Source: Burkholderiales bacterium (lineage in GTDB: Bacteria; Pseudomonadota; Gammaproteobacteria; Burkholderiales; Burkholderiaceae_C). Taken from it: a DNA stretch of 46,152 nt. The notes under the pieces were generated by a model. That model did no database searches. It saw nothing but the letters and a program-made list of their open reading frames with translations, and had not been told where the DNA came from. Numbering within the stretch: position 1 is the stretch's first letter; every line of letters starts with the position of its first letter. The translations under genes and the position numbers were made by a program. Shown in pieces: positions 7,837 through 16,860 of the stretch. The stretch lies in the NCBI GenBank assembly GCA_016195825.1, contig JACPYV010000204.1, forward strand, positions 1 through 46,152, in the 5' to 3' direction.

Positions 7837-9315
7837 TCAGTCTTTGCGGTACAGCTCGAAGGCAATGGCGGTCTGGGTGAGTCGGTAGCCACCGGTGCGC
7901 AGGACCGGGCGCGCGAGGTCGTCGGGGTCCACGCCTTCCCGCGGGGAGTAGATGATGACGTCGGGGGGCGGCAGCCCGGCGGCGGCGCGGGCTGGATAGT
8001 GGGTGTAGGGGATCAGGCCAGGCGGCAGGTCTGCGATGCCGTCAGGCGTCCAGCCGGACAAGTGGTAGTAGCCGATGGCGCGTTCGTTGGCCAGCCAGAG
8101 CACCGTCTTGCCTTCGCGCAACGCGGCTTGTGCCCAGCCTGCGGCCTGCCTGTAGTCGTCCTTGCCGTGCCGGTCGGCCAGCCGGATGGCGATGGATGAG
8201 GCGGCCAGGGTCAGCAGCAGGGCGGCTGCCAGCATGCGGGACGCCAGTTGCTTGTTGCGCCAGGCGCCGTGCACGAAATACGCCATTGCGAGGCACAGCA
8301 GCGGCAGAGCACCGGACAGGTGTCGGCCCACGACGCGCCAGTGCAGCAGCAGCCCGACGCCTGCCAACGCGGCGACGGGCACAAGCAGGGCGATGGCCGT
8401 CATGGCGCGCGCGCGGCCGGTAGCGAGCCTGCGCCAGGCCAGGCCCACGCAGGCGAGGGCCAGCGTGGCCGCCGCGAACATGAGGCCGAGCTGGGCCGGG
8501 TCGCTCAGCCGAATCTGGGAGCGCAGTTGGTGGCGCGAGGGGCCAAGGCCTGCGGCTCCGAGTAGCTCGATGCCGCCATAGACCAGCCCGGCCACCGAGA
8601 AGTTGGCCGCGAGACTGGCGCGGGCGCCGCTGAGGTGGCTGTGGGCCGCGACGATGATGCACAGGGCGCAACCGCCGAGCAGAAGCGCCGTGAAGCCGAT
8701 CTGGCGTCGAGCGCTGCCGATGAGTGCCAGCATTGCACGAGGGTTCCAGATGACCATGACCAGCAACGCGCCAAGGATCCAGAAGGCGCCCAGGGCGCTA
8801 CTGCCCACCAGCAAAAAGGTGCCGATCAGGATCTCGCGCCAGCTCGCGTCTAGGTCGTCTTGCTGCGCGGCCAGGTCGAGATTGACGCAACCGGCGAGCA
8901 GCCAGCAGGCACCGGCCAGGTGCAGGAGGTAGGGCCGGGCTTCATCCAGCTGATACCAGACAAGGGGGTGAAGGCAGAAGATGGCGATGGTCAGCCAGCG
9001 CAGCGCGGCCTGCAGGTGCAGCCGATGCAGCCCCAGCAGTGCGATCAGCAGCCAGGGCACGTTTGCCCAGCGCAACGACAGCTCGCTGCTGCCGAATGCC
9101 TGGGTCCATAGATACATGGACAGGTGATAGAGCGGGATCTGCCCGTCGCTGTTGGGGTGGTGCCAGAACCGTTGGGCCCAGTCCATTGGGCCGTTGGCCA
9201 CGGTGATCGACCAGGTACCGATTTCGTCGGTCCAGAGCGAGCGTTGATCGATGGTGAGTGCCGCCAGGACACCCGTGATGCAGAGAAGAAGAAGCAGGTT
9301 GCGGCGGGACGTCAT
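7837..9315 (-). CDS. GT39/ArnT-like integral membrane glycosyltransferase
   Basis: This 492-residue GT-C type protein has many hydrophobic helices. After helix 1 comes QRSLWTDEIGTWS, the periplasmic loop with the Asp-Glu pair (DE) that is catalytic in protein mannosyltransferases and ArnT. Such enzymes transfer a sugar from a polyprenyl-phosphate donor to an acceptor on the periplasmic side. The start is set at ATG 9315, preceded by GGAAAG as a ribosome site; the open frame reaches 9417 but the extra residues are not hydrophobic or conserved-looking. The HAD-UbiA and SMR-like genes follow at once, which fits donor synthesis and flipping. The acceptor (EPS, LPS or protein) is unknown. Confidence 0.82.
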   Translation of the reverse strand: MTSRRNLLLLLCITGVLAALTIDQRSLWTDEIGTWSITVANGPMDWAQRFWHHPNSDGQIPLYHLSMYLWTQAFGSSELSLRWANVPWLLIALLGLHRLHLQAALRWLTIAIFCLHPLVWYQLDEARPYLLHLAGACWLLAGCVNLDLAAQQDDLDASWREILIGTFLLVGSSALGAFWILGALLVMVIWNPRAMLALIGSARRQIGFTALLLGGCALCIIVAAHSHLSGARASLAANFSVAGLVYGGIELLGAAGLGPSRHQLRSQIRLSDPAQLGLMFAAATLALACVGLAWRRLATGRARAMTAIALLVPVAALAGVGLLLHWRVVGRHLSGALPLLCLAMAYFVHGAWRNKQLASRMLAAALLLTLAASSIAIRLADRHGKDDYRQAAGWAQAALREGKTVLWLANERAIGYYHLSGWTPDGIADLPPGLIPYTHYPARAAAGLPPPDVIIYSPREGVDPDDLARPVLRTGGYRLTQTAIAFELYRKD

Positions 9316-9504
9316 TCGGTCTTTCCGGCACGAAAGGCAGCGCAATGTAGCGTGCCCGCGTGACGGAAAAGTCAATGACGCATCGGTGTCCAGCATCGAG
9401 GCTTCATGGGATTGCACATGGCCTGGCGATGTGGCTCCGCGCTCTCGCTGGCAATTTGGCGGGTTGGTACGGTCTGCACCGTCTTACTTCAGCCAAGGCA
9501 GTGA

Positions 9505-9533
9505 GGGGCACCCATTGCAACAATGGATGCCCC
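9505..9533 (-). terminator. Hairpin after the lyase gene, terminator-like without a T tract
   Basis: A 13-bp stem with one mismatch and a 3-nt loop (arms 9505-9517 and 9521-9533, inner arm CCATTG/CAATGG) lies about 50 bp past the stop of the polysaccharide lyase gene. No run of T follows on either strand. It may act as an mRNA-stabilising or processing hairpin, or as a weak terminator separating the lyase from the GT39 operon. Apart from this hairpin, the 266-bp gap 9316-9581 shows no gene. Confidence 0.5.
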
Positions 9534-9581
9534 GACCAGTCGTGCAAACGAGCGCCCAGGCCGGCCATAAGGCCGCAGCCG

Positions 9582-12119
9582 CTACTTGGTTGTGGCGAGC
9601 GACAGGGTGGAGGACGGCGTCTGGCGGGTTCGTTGGGTGTTCGACGGTGCGATGAGGGTCTGCTGGCCGACCACTTGACCATCCTTCAGCGTACGCAGCG
9701 TGATGGTGCCGCCGTTGCCCGCAAGGTCGACGGAATGCAGCTGAACTTGCGTGACGACGATCTGGCCCAATACTGCTACAGCTTGGTCGGCCTGCAGGGC
9801 AAGTCCGGTGCTGAGGGTGACCTGACCGGGCTGGTGAAATGCGATGGCAAAGCGAACACCGTCTGCCGACATTGCGCCCTGGGCCGATGCCGTGTTGACC
9901 AGTACCTTGGGTCGCGCCACGGCCTGCAGTTGGCTTGCGCCAGCGATGCCATGCACGACGGCATAGGCATAGCTGGCTCCCTGCGGACCGGTCCCGTGAT
10001 CGATGGCAAGCGTCGCAACCTGGACGGGCTTGGCGGTTGACGCCAAGGCGGCGAAGGCGGTCGTCGTCGGGTCGCTGCCTGTGAGCCTGCGCTCGTTGAC
10101 GTTTAGGGCGGCGCCCTTGTCATCGAGCAGGATGTAGCCGACGCCGCCGTGTGCCAACCACTTGACATTGCTCTGGGTCGCGTTCCCGGTGCTACTCGAG
10201 AGCGTGCCGACACTGGAGTTGGCAGTGCCCACCCAGCGGGTCTGATTCAGCGTGGTACGCACACGTTGCGTGCCGCTGTAGCGGATGTCAGAGCCTAGGG
10301 CGACCATCATGTCGCCGTCGACGAACCAGAACTTCTTGGCCAACAAGCCTTGCGTGTTGACCTGCATGCTGGCCATGCCGTTGCTCGCTGCGCTCAGCAA
10401 GGCCACCCGTTCTTCGGAGTGGCGCAAGTAGCCTGTGAAGCTGGGCACGAATTCGGGTGCCGTCGTGCCAGGCAGGGCGCTCCAGTCGAGAACGGGCTGT
10501 AAGCCCAGGTATTCGTTGCCGTTGCCGCCCCCGACGATGAAGGTGGCGCCAAACGGTGACCAGTATCCCAACAGGTTCTCGCCGTTGCCGGACTCGGTGC
10601 CGATGGTGCGCTTTGACACCATCTTGACGGAAAAGTAGCCCTTGGGGGTCTGGTGGGCCAGGAAATCGGAGCGCCAGTAGCCGGTCGTGCTGGTTGTGGT
10701 GGGGGCCGCGCTGGTCAGAAGCCGGCCCAGCAGAGTGACAAGCGGAGTGCTGCGGTCAGGGGCCAGATTCAGCAGGCTGCCGATGGGATCACGCAGGACG
10801 GTCGGCTTGGGCGTCGAGTCTTGGCGAGTCATTTCGCGACCACGTGCACCCCAGTCCAGCCAGTCGCCGCGCACCAATGGACCGATACCCACCGTCGCGA
10901 AGTCGGAAAGCACGTTCATGTCTGCGTTGGCGAAGGCCCAGGCCGTGCCCCTAAGCCAATTGGCCATGTGGACCATGTCAACAAGGTAGGACAGCCCGTA
11001 GCCGCCCGAGTAGAGCTGGTTGCCGTGCTGCTGGAAGCTGAGGTCGGCTTGCAGGCCTTCACTCGTGGTGACGGCGAGCGTGGAGCGAAGGGCGTCACGG
11101 CCAGTCGCGACATCGGCGCTGGTGTGGGTGAGCGTGCCTTTGACGACGGCCTGGGTGGCGTACCAGACGAGGTTCTGCCCGGTCTTGCGGTCAGCGGGCA
11201 CAGATGAAAGAGGAACGAAGGTGGCTAACAGCGAGCTGCGCAGGTCGGACGGCAGATCGGCATCCATCAGAACGAGGATGGGCATGAGAGCCGATTGCAC
11301 ACCGATGGTGTTGTGCCACCAGTTGTCGGACTCCGGGTTGCGCAGCACCCATGCGCGCAGTGCACGCAAGATGCCGTCCTTGACTGCGGGCGACTTGCTG
11401 TACTTGCCCGTGGAGGTGGAGTAGACGATGGCCATGGCGCGCACCCGTTCGAGGTGTGTCATGGGCTTCCACTCGCCGACGCTGCGGTCGGCGTAGTTGA
11501 CGTCTGTCCATTCGCCGATTGCCGTCAGCGAGGGGATGGCTGCATCGGCCTGCCAGGCGCTGATGCCGAGGTACTCGGTGCGAATGCGGCTAAGCAGGGT
11601 GGTGAAGTCTGCCGCCACAACCTCGGAGGCATTGAGCTGGTTGATGGACGACGATGTGGCTTTGGCTGTCGGACCGGTGCTGGTCTGTGCCTGCCCTGTC
11701 GCGGCCAGGACGGCGACTGTCGTCTGCACAGTCTGAGTCGTGCCGGTAGCTGTGGTGGTTGTGGACTTTTGTGCCGTGGACGACGTCGCGGTCGTCGTGG
11801 GGGCTGTCGAGCTGGTCTTAATGCTGCTCGAGTCCGTCACCGCGCTCGTGGCGAGCGCGTGAGCGGTCGCACCCTGCGTGTTGGCACCAGTTGCGGTCAG
11901 TGCATTAGCTGCCGCGCTGGCCGCGGAGGCAGTCGTTGCCGGCGCGGAGGCGGCGGTGTCTGTGGCCGCAGCCAAGGCGGTGCCACTGGAGGGGTCGGAA
12001 GGAGCCAGTGCCGCGGAGGATGTTGGCGATGCCGAGCCACTTTCCGCGCCACCACCGCATCCGGCGGCAAAGGCTGACAGGGTGGCAACAGCGACGGTGA
12101 GCGCCACGGTGGATTTCAT
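9582..12119 (-). CDS. Polysaccharide lyase family 8-like lipoprotein
   Basis: This 845-residue protein starts with a lipoprotein signal (AFAAGC, lipid Cys21) and then about 140 residues of Ala/Ser/Thr-rich low-complexity linker (22-160). The catalytic part follows. SDNWWHNTIG (about 264-273) and SFQQHGNQLYSGGYG (about 361-375) provide the Asn, His365 and Tyr374 of the PL8 Asn-His-Tyr site, and WGARGREMTRQD gives the conserved arginines. PL8 enzymes (hyaluronate, chondroitin AC, xanthan lyases) cleave uronic-acid-containing chains by beta-elimination. Next to genes making GlcA and GalA donors, it could trim the organism's own EPS. The start at ATG 12119 has AGGAAG upstream; the longer frame to 12425 enters the next gene's leader. 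The substrate is unknown. Confidence 0.82.
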   Translation of the reverse strand: MKSTVALTVAVATLSAFAAGCGGGAESGSASPTSSAALAPSDPSSGTALAAATDTAASAPATTASAASAAANALTATGANTQGATAHALATSAVTDSSSIKTSSTAPTTTATSSTAQKSTTTTATGTTQTVQTTVAVLAATGQAQTSTGPTAKATSSSINQLNASEVVAADFTTLLSRIRTEYLGISAWQADAAIPSLTAIGEWTDVNYADRSVGEWKPMTHLERVRAMAIVYSTSTGKYSKSPAVKDGILRALRAWVLRNPESDNWWHNTIGVQSALMPILVLMDADLPSDLRSSLLATFVPLSSVPADRKTGQNLVWYATQAVVKGTLTHTSADVATGRDALRSTLAVTTSEGLQADLSFQQHGNQLYSGGYGLSYLVDMVHMANWLRGTAWAFANADMNVLSDFATVGIGPLVRGDWLDWGARGREMTRQDSTPKPTVLRDPIGSLLNLAPDRSTPLVTLLGRLLTSAAPTTTSTTGYWRSDFLAHQTPKGYFSVKMVSKRTIGTESGNGENLLGYWSPFGATFIVGGGNGNEYLGLQPVLDWSALPGTTAPEFVPSFTGYLRHSEERVALLSAASNGMASMQVNTQGLLAKKFWFVDGDMMVALGSDIRYSGTQRVRTTLNQTRWVGTANSSVGTLSSSTGNATQSNVKWLAHGGVGYILLDDKGAALNVNERRLTGSDPTTTAFAALASTAKPVQVATLAIDHGTGPQGASYAYAVVHGIAGASQLQAVARPKVLVNTASAQGAMSADGVRFAIAFHQPGQVTLSTGLALQADQAVAVLGQIVVTQVQLHSVDLAGNGGTITLRTLKDGQVVGQQTLIAPSNTQRTRQTPSSTLSLATTK

Positions 12120-12320
12120 GGGGACTTCCTGACGATTCAGACAACCCACGCATTCTGGGGGGTGTGCCGCTGTTCGGCCAGCACCACATAGATACAGGGC
12201 GTACTGCTTCCCATAGAAATTCACGTTAGCCACCAGCCTTGGCGAGGGGCGTTTTGGCCAAGTTGTGCCGGGCTGAGGCCACAATGTGCTGTTTTGCGCA
12301 AATGCGCCTCGTGGCCCTTT

Positions 12321-12326
12321 GGAGAC
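12321..12326 (+). promoter_or_regulatory. Ribosome site that fixes a GTG start
   Basis: GGAGAC lies 5 bases before GTG 12331. It supports that GTG as the start of the epimerase, since the upstream ATG at 12286 in the same frame has no such site and the residues between do not fit the Rossmann fold. The shared 211-bp gap 12120-12330 lies between two divergent genes and must hold promoters for both, but I could not pick a convincing -35/-10 pair. Confidence 0.6.
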
Positions 12327-12330
12327 CTCC

Positions 12331-13338
12331 GTGAAAGTTCTCGTCACCGGCGCAGCCGGCTTCATCGGCATGCATGTCAGCCAGATCCTGCTGGCGCGCG
12401 GCGACCAGGTAGTTGGCCTGGACAACCTGAACGACTACTACAGCCCGCAGCTCAAGCACGACCGGCTGGCGCGGCTGACCGGCAAGCCGGGTTTCAGCTT
12501 CGTGAAGATGGACGTGGCGGACCGCGAGGGCATCGCCAAGCTGTTCGCCGAGGAGCGCTTCGACCGCGTCGTGCACCTGGCTGCCCAGGCCGGCGTGCGC
12601 TATTCCATCGAGAACCCGCACGCCTACATCGACAGCAACATCGTCGGCTTCACCAACATCCTGGAAGGTTGCCGCCACAGCGGCGTGCAGCACCTGGCCT
12701 ATGCGTCCAGCTCCAGCGTGTATGGCGGCAACACGCTGATGCCGTTCTCGGAGCATCACGGCGTCGACCACCCGATCAGCCTCTACGCGGCCACGAAGAA
12801 GGCCAACGAGTTGATGGCGCACACCTACTCGCACCTGTTTGGGCTGCCGACGACGGGCCTGCGCTTTTTCACGGTCTACGGGCCCTGGGGCCGGCCGGAC
12901 ATGGCGCTGTTCCTGTTCACCAAGGCCATCATCGAAGGGCGGCCCATCAACGTGTTCAACCACGGCAAGATGATCCGCGACTTCACCTACATCGACGACA
13001 TCGCCGAGGGTGTCGTCCGAGTGCTGGACCGCACGGCGACTTCCGACCCGGGCTACGACCCCGACAAGGCCGACCCGGCGCGCTCCAGCGCGCCGTACCG
13101 GATCTTCAACATCGGCAACCATGCGCCCATCCAACTGATGAGCTTCATCGAGGCCATCGAGCAATCGGTGGGCCGCGAGGCGGTGAAGAATTTCATGCCG
13201 CTCCAGGACGGCGACGTGCCTGCCACGCATGCCGACGTGGAGGAACTGGCGGCCTGGACGGACTTCCGGCCGGCGATGCCCGTACCAGAAGGCATTCAGC
13301 GTTTTGTCGCCTGGTACCGGGACTACTACAAGGTCTGA
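12331..13338 (+). CDS. UDP-glucuronate 4-epimerase (NAD-dependent epimerase)
   Basis: This 335-residue extended short-chain dehydrogenase starts at GTG 12331. It has the NAD-binding [12 protein letters not shown] at its N terminus, [18 protein letters not shown] after strand 2 (characteristic of the UDP-GlcA 4-epimerase branch), the SSSVYGGN segment, and the catalytic [11 protein letters not shown] with the YxxxK pair. The reaction turns UDP-glucuronate into UDP-galacturonate in the cytoplasm. The next gene, UDP-glucose dehydrogenase, supplies its substrate, so the two form a uronic-acid supply pair, 74 bp apart. Family assignment is strong; the distinction from other 4-epimerases rests on the NDYY pattern and on context. 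Confidence 0.88.
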   Translation: MKVLVTGAAGFIGMHVSQILLARGDQVVGLDNLNDYYSPQLKHDRLARLTGKPGFSFVKMDVADREGIAKLFAEERFDRVVHLAAQAGVRYSIENPHAYIDSNIVGFTNILEGCRHSGVQHLAYASSSSVYGGNTLMPFSEHHGVDHPISLYAATKKANELMAHTYSHLFGLPTTGLRFFTVYGPWGRPDMALFLFTKAIIEGRPINVFNHGKMIRDFTYIDDIAEGVVRVLDRTATSDPGYDPDKADPARSSAPYRIFNIGNHAPIQLMSFIEAIEQSVGREAVKNFMPLQDGDVPATHADVEELAAWTDFRPAMPVPEGIQRFVAWYRDYYKV

Positions 13339-13412
13339 TGCCCACGGGCATGTCACGTGCTTGCGTTACAAACGGCTGAACCGTTTTTGCTGCTTTTCAA
13401 GAAGGACAACGA

Positions 13413-14738
13413 ATGAAAGTCACCGCCATCGGCACCGGCTATGTGGGCCTGGTCACCGGCGCCTGCCTGGCCGAGATGGGCAACCACGTGGTCTGCCTGG
13501 ACGTGAACCCGGAAAAGATCCGCATCCTCAACGATGGCGAGATCCCCATCCACGAGCCGGGCCTGCTGGAGGTGGTGCGCCGCAACGTGACCGCCGGTCG
13601 CCTGCAGTTCACGACTGATGTGGACATGGCCGTCCAGCACGGCACGCTGCTGTTCATCGGCGTGGGTACGCCGCCGGACGAGGATGGCTCTGCCGACCTG
13701 CAGTACGTCGTTGCTGCGGCCCGCTCCATTGGCCAGCGCATGACGGACTACAAGGTCATCGTTGACAAGAGCACGGTGCCTGTCGGCACCGCCGACAAGG
13801 TGCGTGCTGCCGTCAAGGAAGAGCTGGTCAAGCGCGGTCTGGGCGACATGGCCTTCGCCGTGGTCTCCAACCCGGAGTTCCTGAAGGAAGGTGCGGCGGT
13901 CGACGACTTCATGAAGCCGGACCGCGTCGTCGTCGGTTCGGACGACGAACAGGCCACGCTGCTGATGCGCGCGCTGTACGCGCCCTTCAACCGCACCCAG
14001 GACCGCATGCTGGTCATGGACGTCAAGAGCGCCGAGTTCACCAAGTACGCAGCCAACGCGATGCTGGCCACGCGCATCAGCTTCATGAACGAGCTGGCGC
14101 TGCTGGCCGAGAAGGTGGGCGCGGACATTGAGCTCGTGCGTCGCGGCATCGGTTCCGACCCGCGCATCGGCTACCAGTTCCTCTACGCCGGTGCCGGCTA
14201 TGGCGGCTCCTGCTTCCCCAAGGACGTGAAGGCCCTGGTGAAGACCGCTGCTGACAACGGCATCCCGCTGAAGGTGCTGACCGCCGTGGAAGAGGCCAAC
14301 GAGCGCCAGAAACGCGTGCTGGTGGACAAGGTGGTCGAGCGCTTCGGCAACGACCTCAAGGGCCGCCGTTTCGCGGTCTGGGGCCTGGCGTTCAAGCCCA
14401 ACACCGATGACATGCGCGAGGCGCCGTCGCTGGTCGTCATCGACGAGCTGACCCGGCGCGGCGCGACCGTGGCGGCCTACGACCCGGTGTCCATGCCCGA
14501 GACGGCCCGCGTGCTGGGCCCCCGCGATGACGTCACGCTGGTGGACCGCGCTGATGCGGCGCTGTCTGGCGCCGACGCGCTGCTGATCGTGACGGAGTGG
14601 AAGGAATTCCGCACGCCTGATTTCGATGCCATCAAGGGCAGCCTGAAGGCACCAGTCGTCTTCGATGGCCGCAACCTGTACGACCCCAAGCTGATGAAGA
14701 CGCTGGGGATCGACTACCGCGGCATCGGACGCGGCTGA
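13413..14738 (+). CDS. ugd: UDP-glucose 6-dehydrogenase
   Basis: This 441-residue enzyme opens with [19 protein letters not shown] for NAD binding. It carries [25 protein letters not shown] and the catalytic motif [13 protein letters not shown], where Cys267 forms the thioester intermediate. The C-terminal [17 protein letters not shown] belongs to the UDP-binding domain. It oxidises UDP-glucose twice to UDP-glucuronate. It serves the adjacent 4-epimerase and probably direct incorporation of GlcA into EPS. The ATG is preceded by AAGGACAACGA. A strong hairpin terminator closes the two-gene unit. GDP-mannose dehydrogenase is excluded by length and motif detail with fair confidence. Confidence 0.93.
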   Translation: MKVTAIGTGYVGLVTGACLAEMGNHVVCLDVNPEKIRILNDGEIPIHEPGLLEVVRRNVTAGRLQFTTDVDMAVQHGTLLFIGVGTPPDEDGSADLQYVVAAARSIGQRMTDYKVIVDKSTVPVGTADKVRAAVKEELVKRGLGDMAFAVVSNPEFLKEGAAVDDFMKPDRVVVGSDDEQATLLMRALYAPFNRTQDRMLVMDVKSAEFTKYAANAMLATRISFMNELALLAEKVGADIELVRRGIGSDPRIGYQFLYAGAGYGGSCFPKDVKALVKTAADNGIPLKVLTAVEEANERQKRVLVDKVVERFGNDLKGRRFAVWGLAFKPNTDDMREAPSLVVIDELTRRGATVAAYDPVSMPETARVLGPRDDVTLVDRADAALSGADALLIVTEWKEFRTPDFDAIKGSLKAPVVFDGRNLYDPKLMKTLGIDYRGIGRG

Positions 14739-14757
14739 TTCCCTGCTCGACCTGAAA

Positions 14758-14788
14758 GCAAAGCGCCCTCCGATGGAGGGCGCTTTGC
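14758..14788. terminator. Bidirectional hairpin terminator
   Basis: A perfect 14-bp stem (arms 14758-14771 and 14775-14788, core GCGCCCTCC/GGAGGGCGC) has a 3-nt GAT loop. It lies between the ends of two convergent genes, ugd and the small secreted protein. Short T stretches are part of the stem arm rather than a separate tract. Confidence 0.75.
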
Positions 14789-14860
14789 GTTGCTCTGGGC
14801 TTGGAGTGCCTCCCGAAAGTCGAGTGGACGTCCAGGTGCCGGCCCGCCGTGGTTGGCGAC

Positions 14861-15133
14861 CTACTTCTTGGGTGCCGCAGAAGCTGCCGGCGCCGGCGCA
14901 GCGGCCGCTGCACCAGGCTGGGCGTCCTTGAGCCAGGTGCCCTTGTCGGCCATGCAGGCCTTCTTGGTCTTGGACATGTCCATGGTGCCGTCAGCCTGCT
15001 TGCAGTGATGGTTTTGGCGTGTGCCGGCGTGCTTGGCTGGCGCTGCGTCCTTGGTATCAGCGGCAAACACCGTGGTGCCGGTGGCTAGGGCGGCAGAGAC
15101 CAGAACGATGCCGAGCAGATTCTTGGAAATCAT
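14861..15133 (-). CDS. Small secreted protein of unknown function
   Basis: This 90-residue protein has a clear Sec signal (LLGIVLVSAALATGTTVFA, cleavage before ADT). The mature part is short and polar, with two cysteines (in NHHCKQADG and KKACMADKG) that could form a disulfide, and ends in an Ala/Pro-rich tail with a final double lysine. The start is ATG 15133 with AAAGGA upstream; a longer frame from 15172 has no use. No family is recognised. It sits alone between two EPS gene groups and converges on ugd. A periplasmic stress or metal-related small protein would fit the form, but nothing proves it. Confidence 0.65.
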   Translation of the reverse strand: MISKNLLGIVLVSAALATGTTVFAADTKDAAPAKHAGTRQNHHCKQADGTMDMSKTKKACMADKGTWLKDAQPGAAAAAPAPAASAAPKK

Positions 15134-15390
15134 CTTGAGTCCTTTGGTGTGTTGCCGGGGAAGAGCACGCAAGGATGCGTGGCAAGAGAATCATCCGCCT
15201 GGCACCAAAGTATGTCACCCGAAGTGACGCCCGCAAGCCTGGCTGCGGTCACGATGAAGTCCTTTTGACCAGTCCCAGGCGTTGCATCGGACGCGAGGAT
15301 TTGCGGCGCTTCGCACCAGGGCCGCGCCGCGCGTTGAAATCCCATGCCGGTGGCGCTTGCCAGCCCCAGGTGATCGAGGCTGGCGTACGC

Positions 15391-15404
15391 GGGGGGGGGG
15401 GGGG
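15391..15404 (+). repeat. 14-base poly-G tract
   Basis: Fourteen consecutive G on the plus strand lie 4 bp beyond the stop of the 3,5-epimerase gene, where the transcript would read a C run. The surrounding gap 15134-15408 (275 bp) shows no convincing gene. Confidence 0.9.
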
Positions 15405-15408
15405 CAGT

Positions 15409-15963
15409 TCAGTCGAAGGTCCTGGCGTCGGCCAGCAGCGGGGCCACGACGTCCTTGGGCGACAACTGTGGCGTGATGCCGTCCAGCGGCCAGGCGATGC
15501 CGATGCTGGGATCGTCCCAGCGGACGGCGCCTTCGCATTCGGGGGCGTAGCGACCGCTGGTCTTGTAGAGGAAATCGGCCGTCTCGCTGATGACGACGAA
15601 GCCGTGCGCGAAGCCGGGCGGAATCCACAGCTGGCGCTGGTTCTCGGCGGACAGCTCATAGCCGACCCAGCGACCAAAGTTGGGGCTGGAGCGGCGCATG
15701 TCCACCGCCACGTCGAAGACGGCGCCGGACACGCAGCGCACCAGCTTGCCCTGCGCATGGGGGTCGAGCTGGTAGTGCAGGCCGCGCAGCACGCCACGCG
15801 CAGAACGCGAGTGGTTGTCCTGAACGAAATGCACGTCGTAGCCAAGGGCAGTGTTGAACCGCGCCTCGTTCCAGCTCTCCGTGAAGAAGCCGCGGGCGTC
15901 ACCGAAGACCTTGGGCTCGACGATCAGGACCTCGGGCAGCGCGGTGTGGGTGAGCTGCAGCAT
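15409..15963 (-). CDS. rfbC: dTDP-4-dehydrorhamnose 3,5-epimerase
   Basis: This 184-residue cupin-fold enzyme has length and motifs typical of RmlC. FGDARGFFTESWNEARF lies near the start, VLRGLHYQ carries catalytic His63, and IPPGFAHGFVVISETADFLYK holds the product-binding segment. It epimerises C3 and C5 of dTDP-4-keto-6-deoxyglucose, the third step of dTDP-L-rhamnose synthesis. It is the last gene of the eight-gene minus-strand operon, 4 bp after rfbA. The ATG is at 15963. No function other than rhamnose supply is indicated. Confidence 0.95.
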   Translation of the reverse strand: MLQLTHTALPEVLIVEPKVFGDARGFFTESWNEARFNTALGYDVHFVQDNHSRSARGVLRGLHYQLDPHAQGKLVRCVSGAVFDVAVDMRRSSPNFGRWVGYELSAENQRQLWIPPGFAHGFVVISETADFLYKTSGRYAPECEGAVRWDDPSIGIAWPLDGITPQLSPKDVVAPLLADARTFD

Positions 15964-15967
15964 GGGT

Positions 15968-16852
15968 TCAGAAGGCCTTTTCGGTCAGCACCTTGAGCAG
16001 GTACTGGCCATAGCCGTTCTTGGCCAGCGGCTTGGCCAGCGCTTCCAACTGCGCTGCGTTGATCCAGCCGGCCCGAAAGGCGATTTCCTCCGGGCAGGCG
16101 ACCTTGAGGCCCTGACGCTTTTCCAGCGTGGCGATGAACTGGCCAGCTTCCATCAGGCTGTCGTGCGTGCCCGTGTCCAGCCAGGCGTAGCCGCGACCCA
16201 TGATCTCGACGTTGAGCTGGCCGCGCTTGAGGTATTCGGCGTTGACGTCGGTGATCTCCAGCTCGCCGCGCGGGCTGGGCTTGATGGCAGCTGCGATGTC
16301 GCAGACCTGCTCGTCGTAGAAGTACAGGCCGGTGACGGCGTAGTTGCTCTTCGGCGCCTTGGGCTTTTCCTCGATGGAGAGGGCGCGCTTGTTGGCGTCG
16401 AAGTCGACCACGCCGTAGCGCTCGGGGTCGTGCACGTGATAGGCGAAGACGCTGGCGCCGGTGTCCCGGCGCGTCGCGTTGCCGAGCAGGCCAGCGAAGT
16501 CGTGGCCGTAGAAGATGTTGTCACCCAGGACCAGCGCGCTGGGCGCGCCGCCGACGAAGTCGCGGCCGAGAATGAAGGCCTGGGCCAGGCCGTCGGGGCT
16601 GGGTTGCACGCAGTAGCTGATGTTCAGACCCCAGCGCGAGCCGTCGCCCAGCAGGGACTCGAAGCGCGGCGTGTCCTGCGGCGTGCTGATCAGCAGGATG
16701 TCGCGGATGCCCGCGAGCATCAGCGTGCTCAGCGGGTAATAAACCATGGGCTTGTCGTAGACCGGCAGCAGCTGCTTGCTGACGGCCAGCGTGGCCGGGT
16801 GCAGGCGCGTGCCAGAGCCGCCAGCGAGGATGATGCCTTTGCGGTTTTTCAT
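15968..16852 (-). CDS. rfbA: Glucose-1-phosphate thymidylyltransferase
   Basis: This 294-residue nucleotidyltransferase starts [19 protein letters not shown], the pyrophosphorylase signature, followed by [18 protein letters not shown] as in Rml[11 protein letters not shown] and the C-terminal YLLKVL segment also fit. It joins dTTP and glucose-1-phosphate to give dTDP-glucose, the first step of the rhamnose pathway. ATG 16852 was chosen; an in-frame TTG at 16864 overlapping the rfbD stop would add four residues and cannot be excluded. It lies between rfbD and rfbC in the operon. Confidence 0.95.
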   Translation of the reverse strand: MKNRKGIILAGGSGTRLHPATLAVSKQLLPVYDKPMVYYPLSTLMLAGIRDILLISTPQDTPRFESLLGDGSRWGLNISYCVQPSPDGLAQAFILGRDFVGGAPSALVLGDNIFYGHDFAGLLGNATRRDTGASVFAYHVHDPERYGVVDFDANKRALSIEEKPKAPKSNYAVTGLYFYDEQVCDIAAAIKPSPRGELEITDVNAEYLKRGQLNVEIMGRGYAWLDTGTHDSLMEAGQFIATLEKRQGLKVACPEEIAFRAGWINAAQLEALAKPLAKNGYGQYLLKVLTEKAF

Positions 16853-16860
16853 CGGAAGTC

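Noticed and set aside
11680..12060. Repeat array inside the lyase gene
   Set aside because: Only low-complexity Ala/Ser/Thr codons; no regular repeat unit, so neither CRISPR nor tandem repeat.
15130..15408. Possible gene between the small secreted protein and rfbC, including frames across the G run
   Set aside because: No ribosome site or family pattern; the frames change with G-run length and look like chance.
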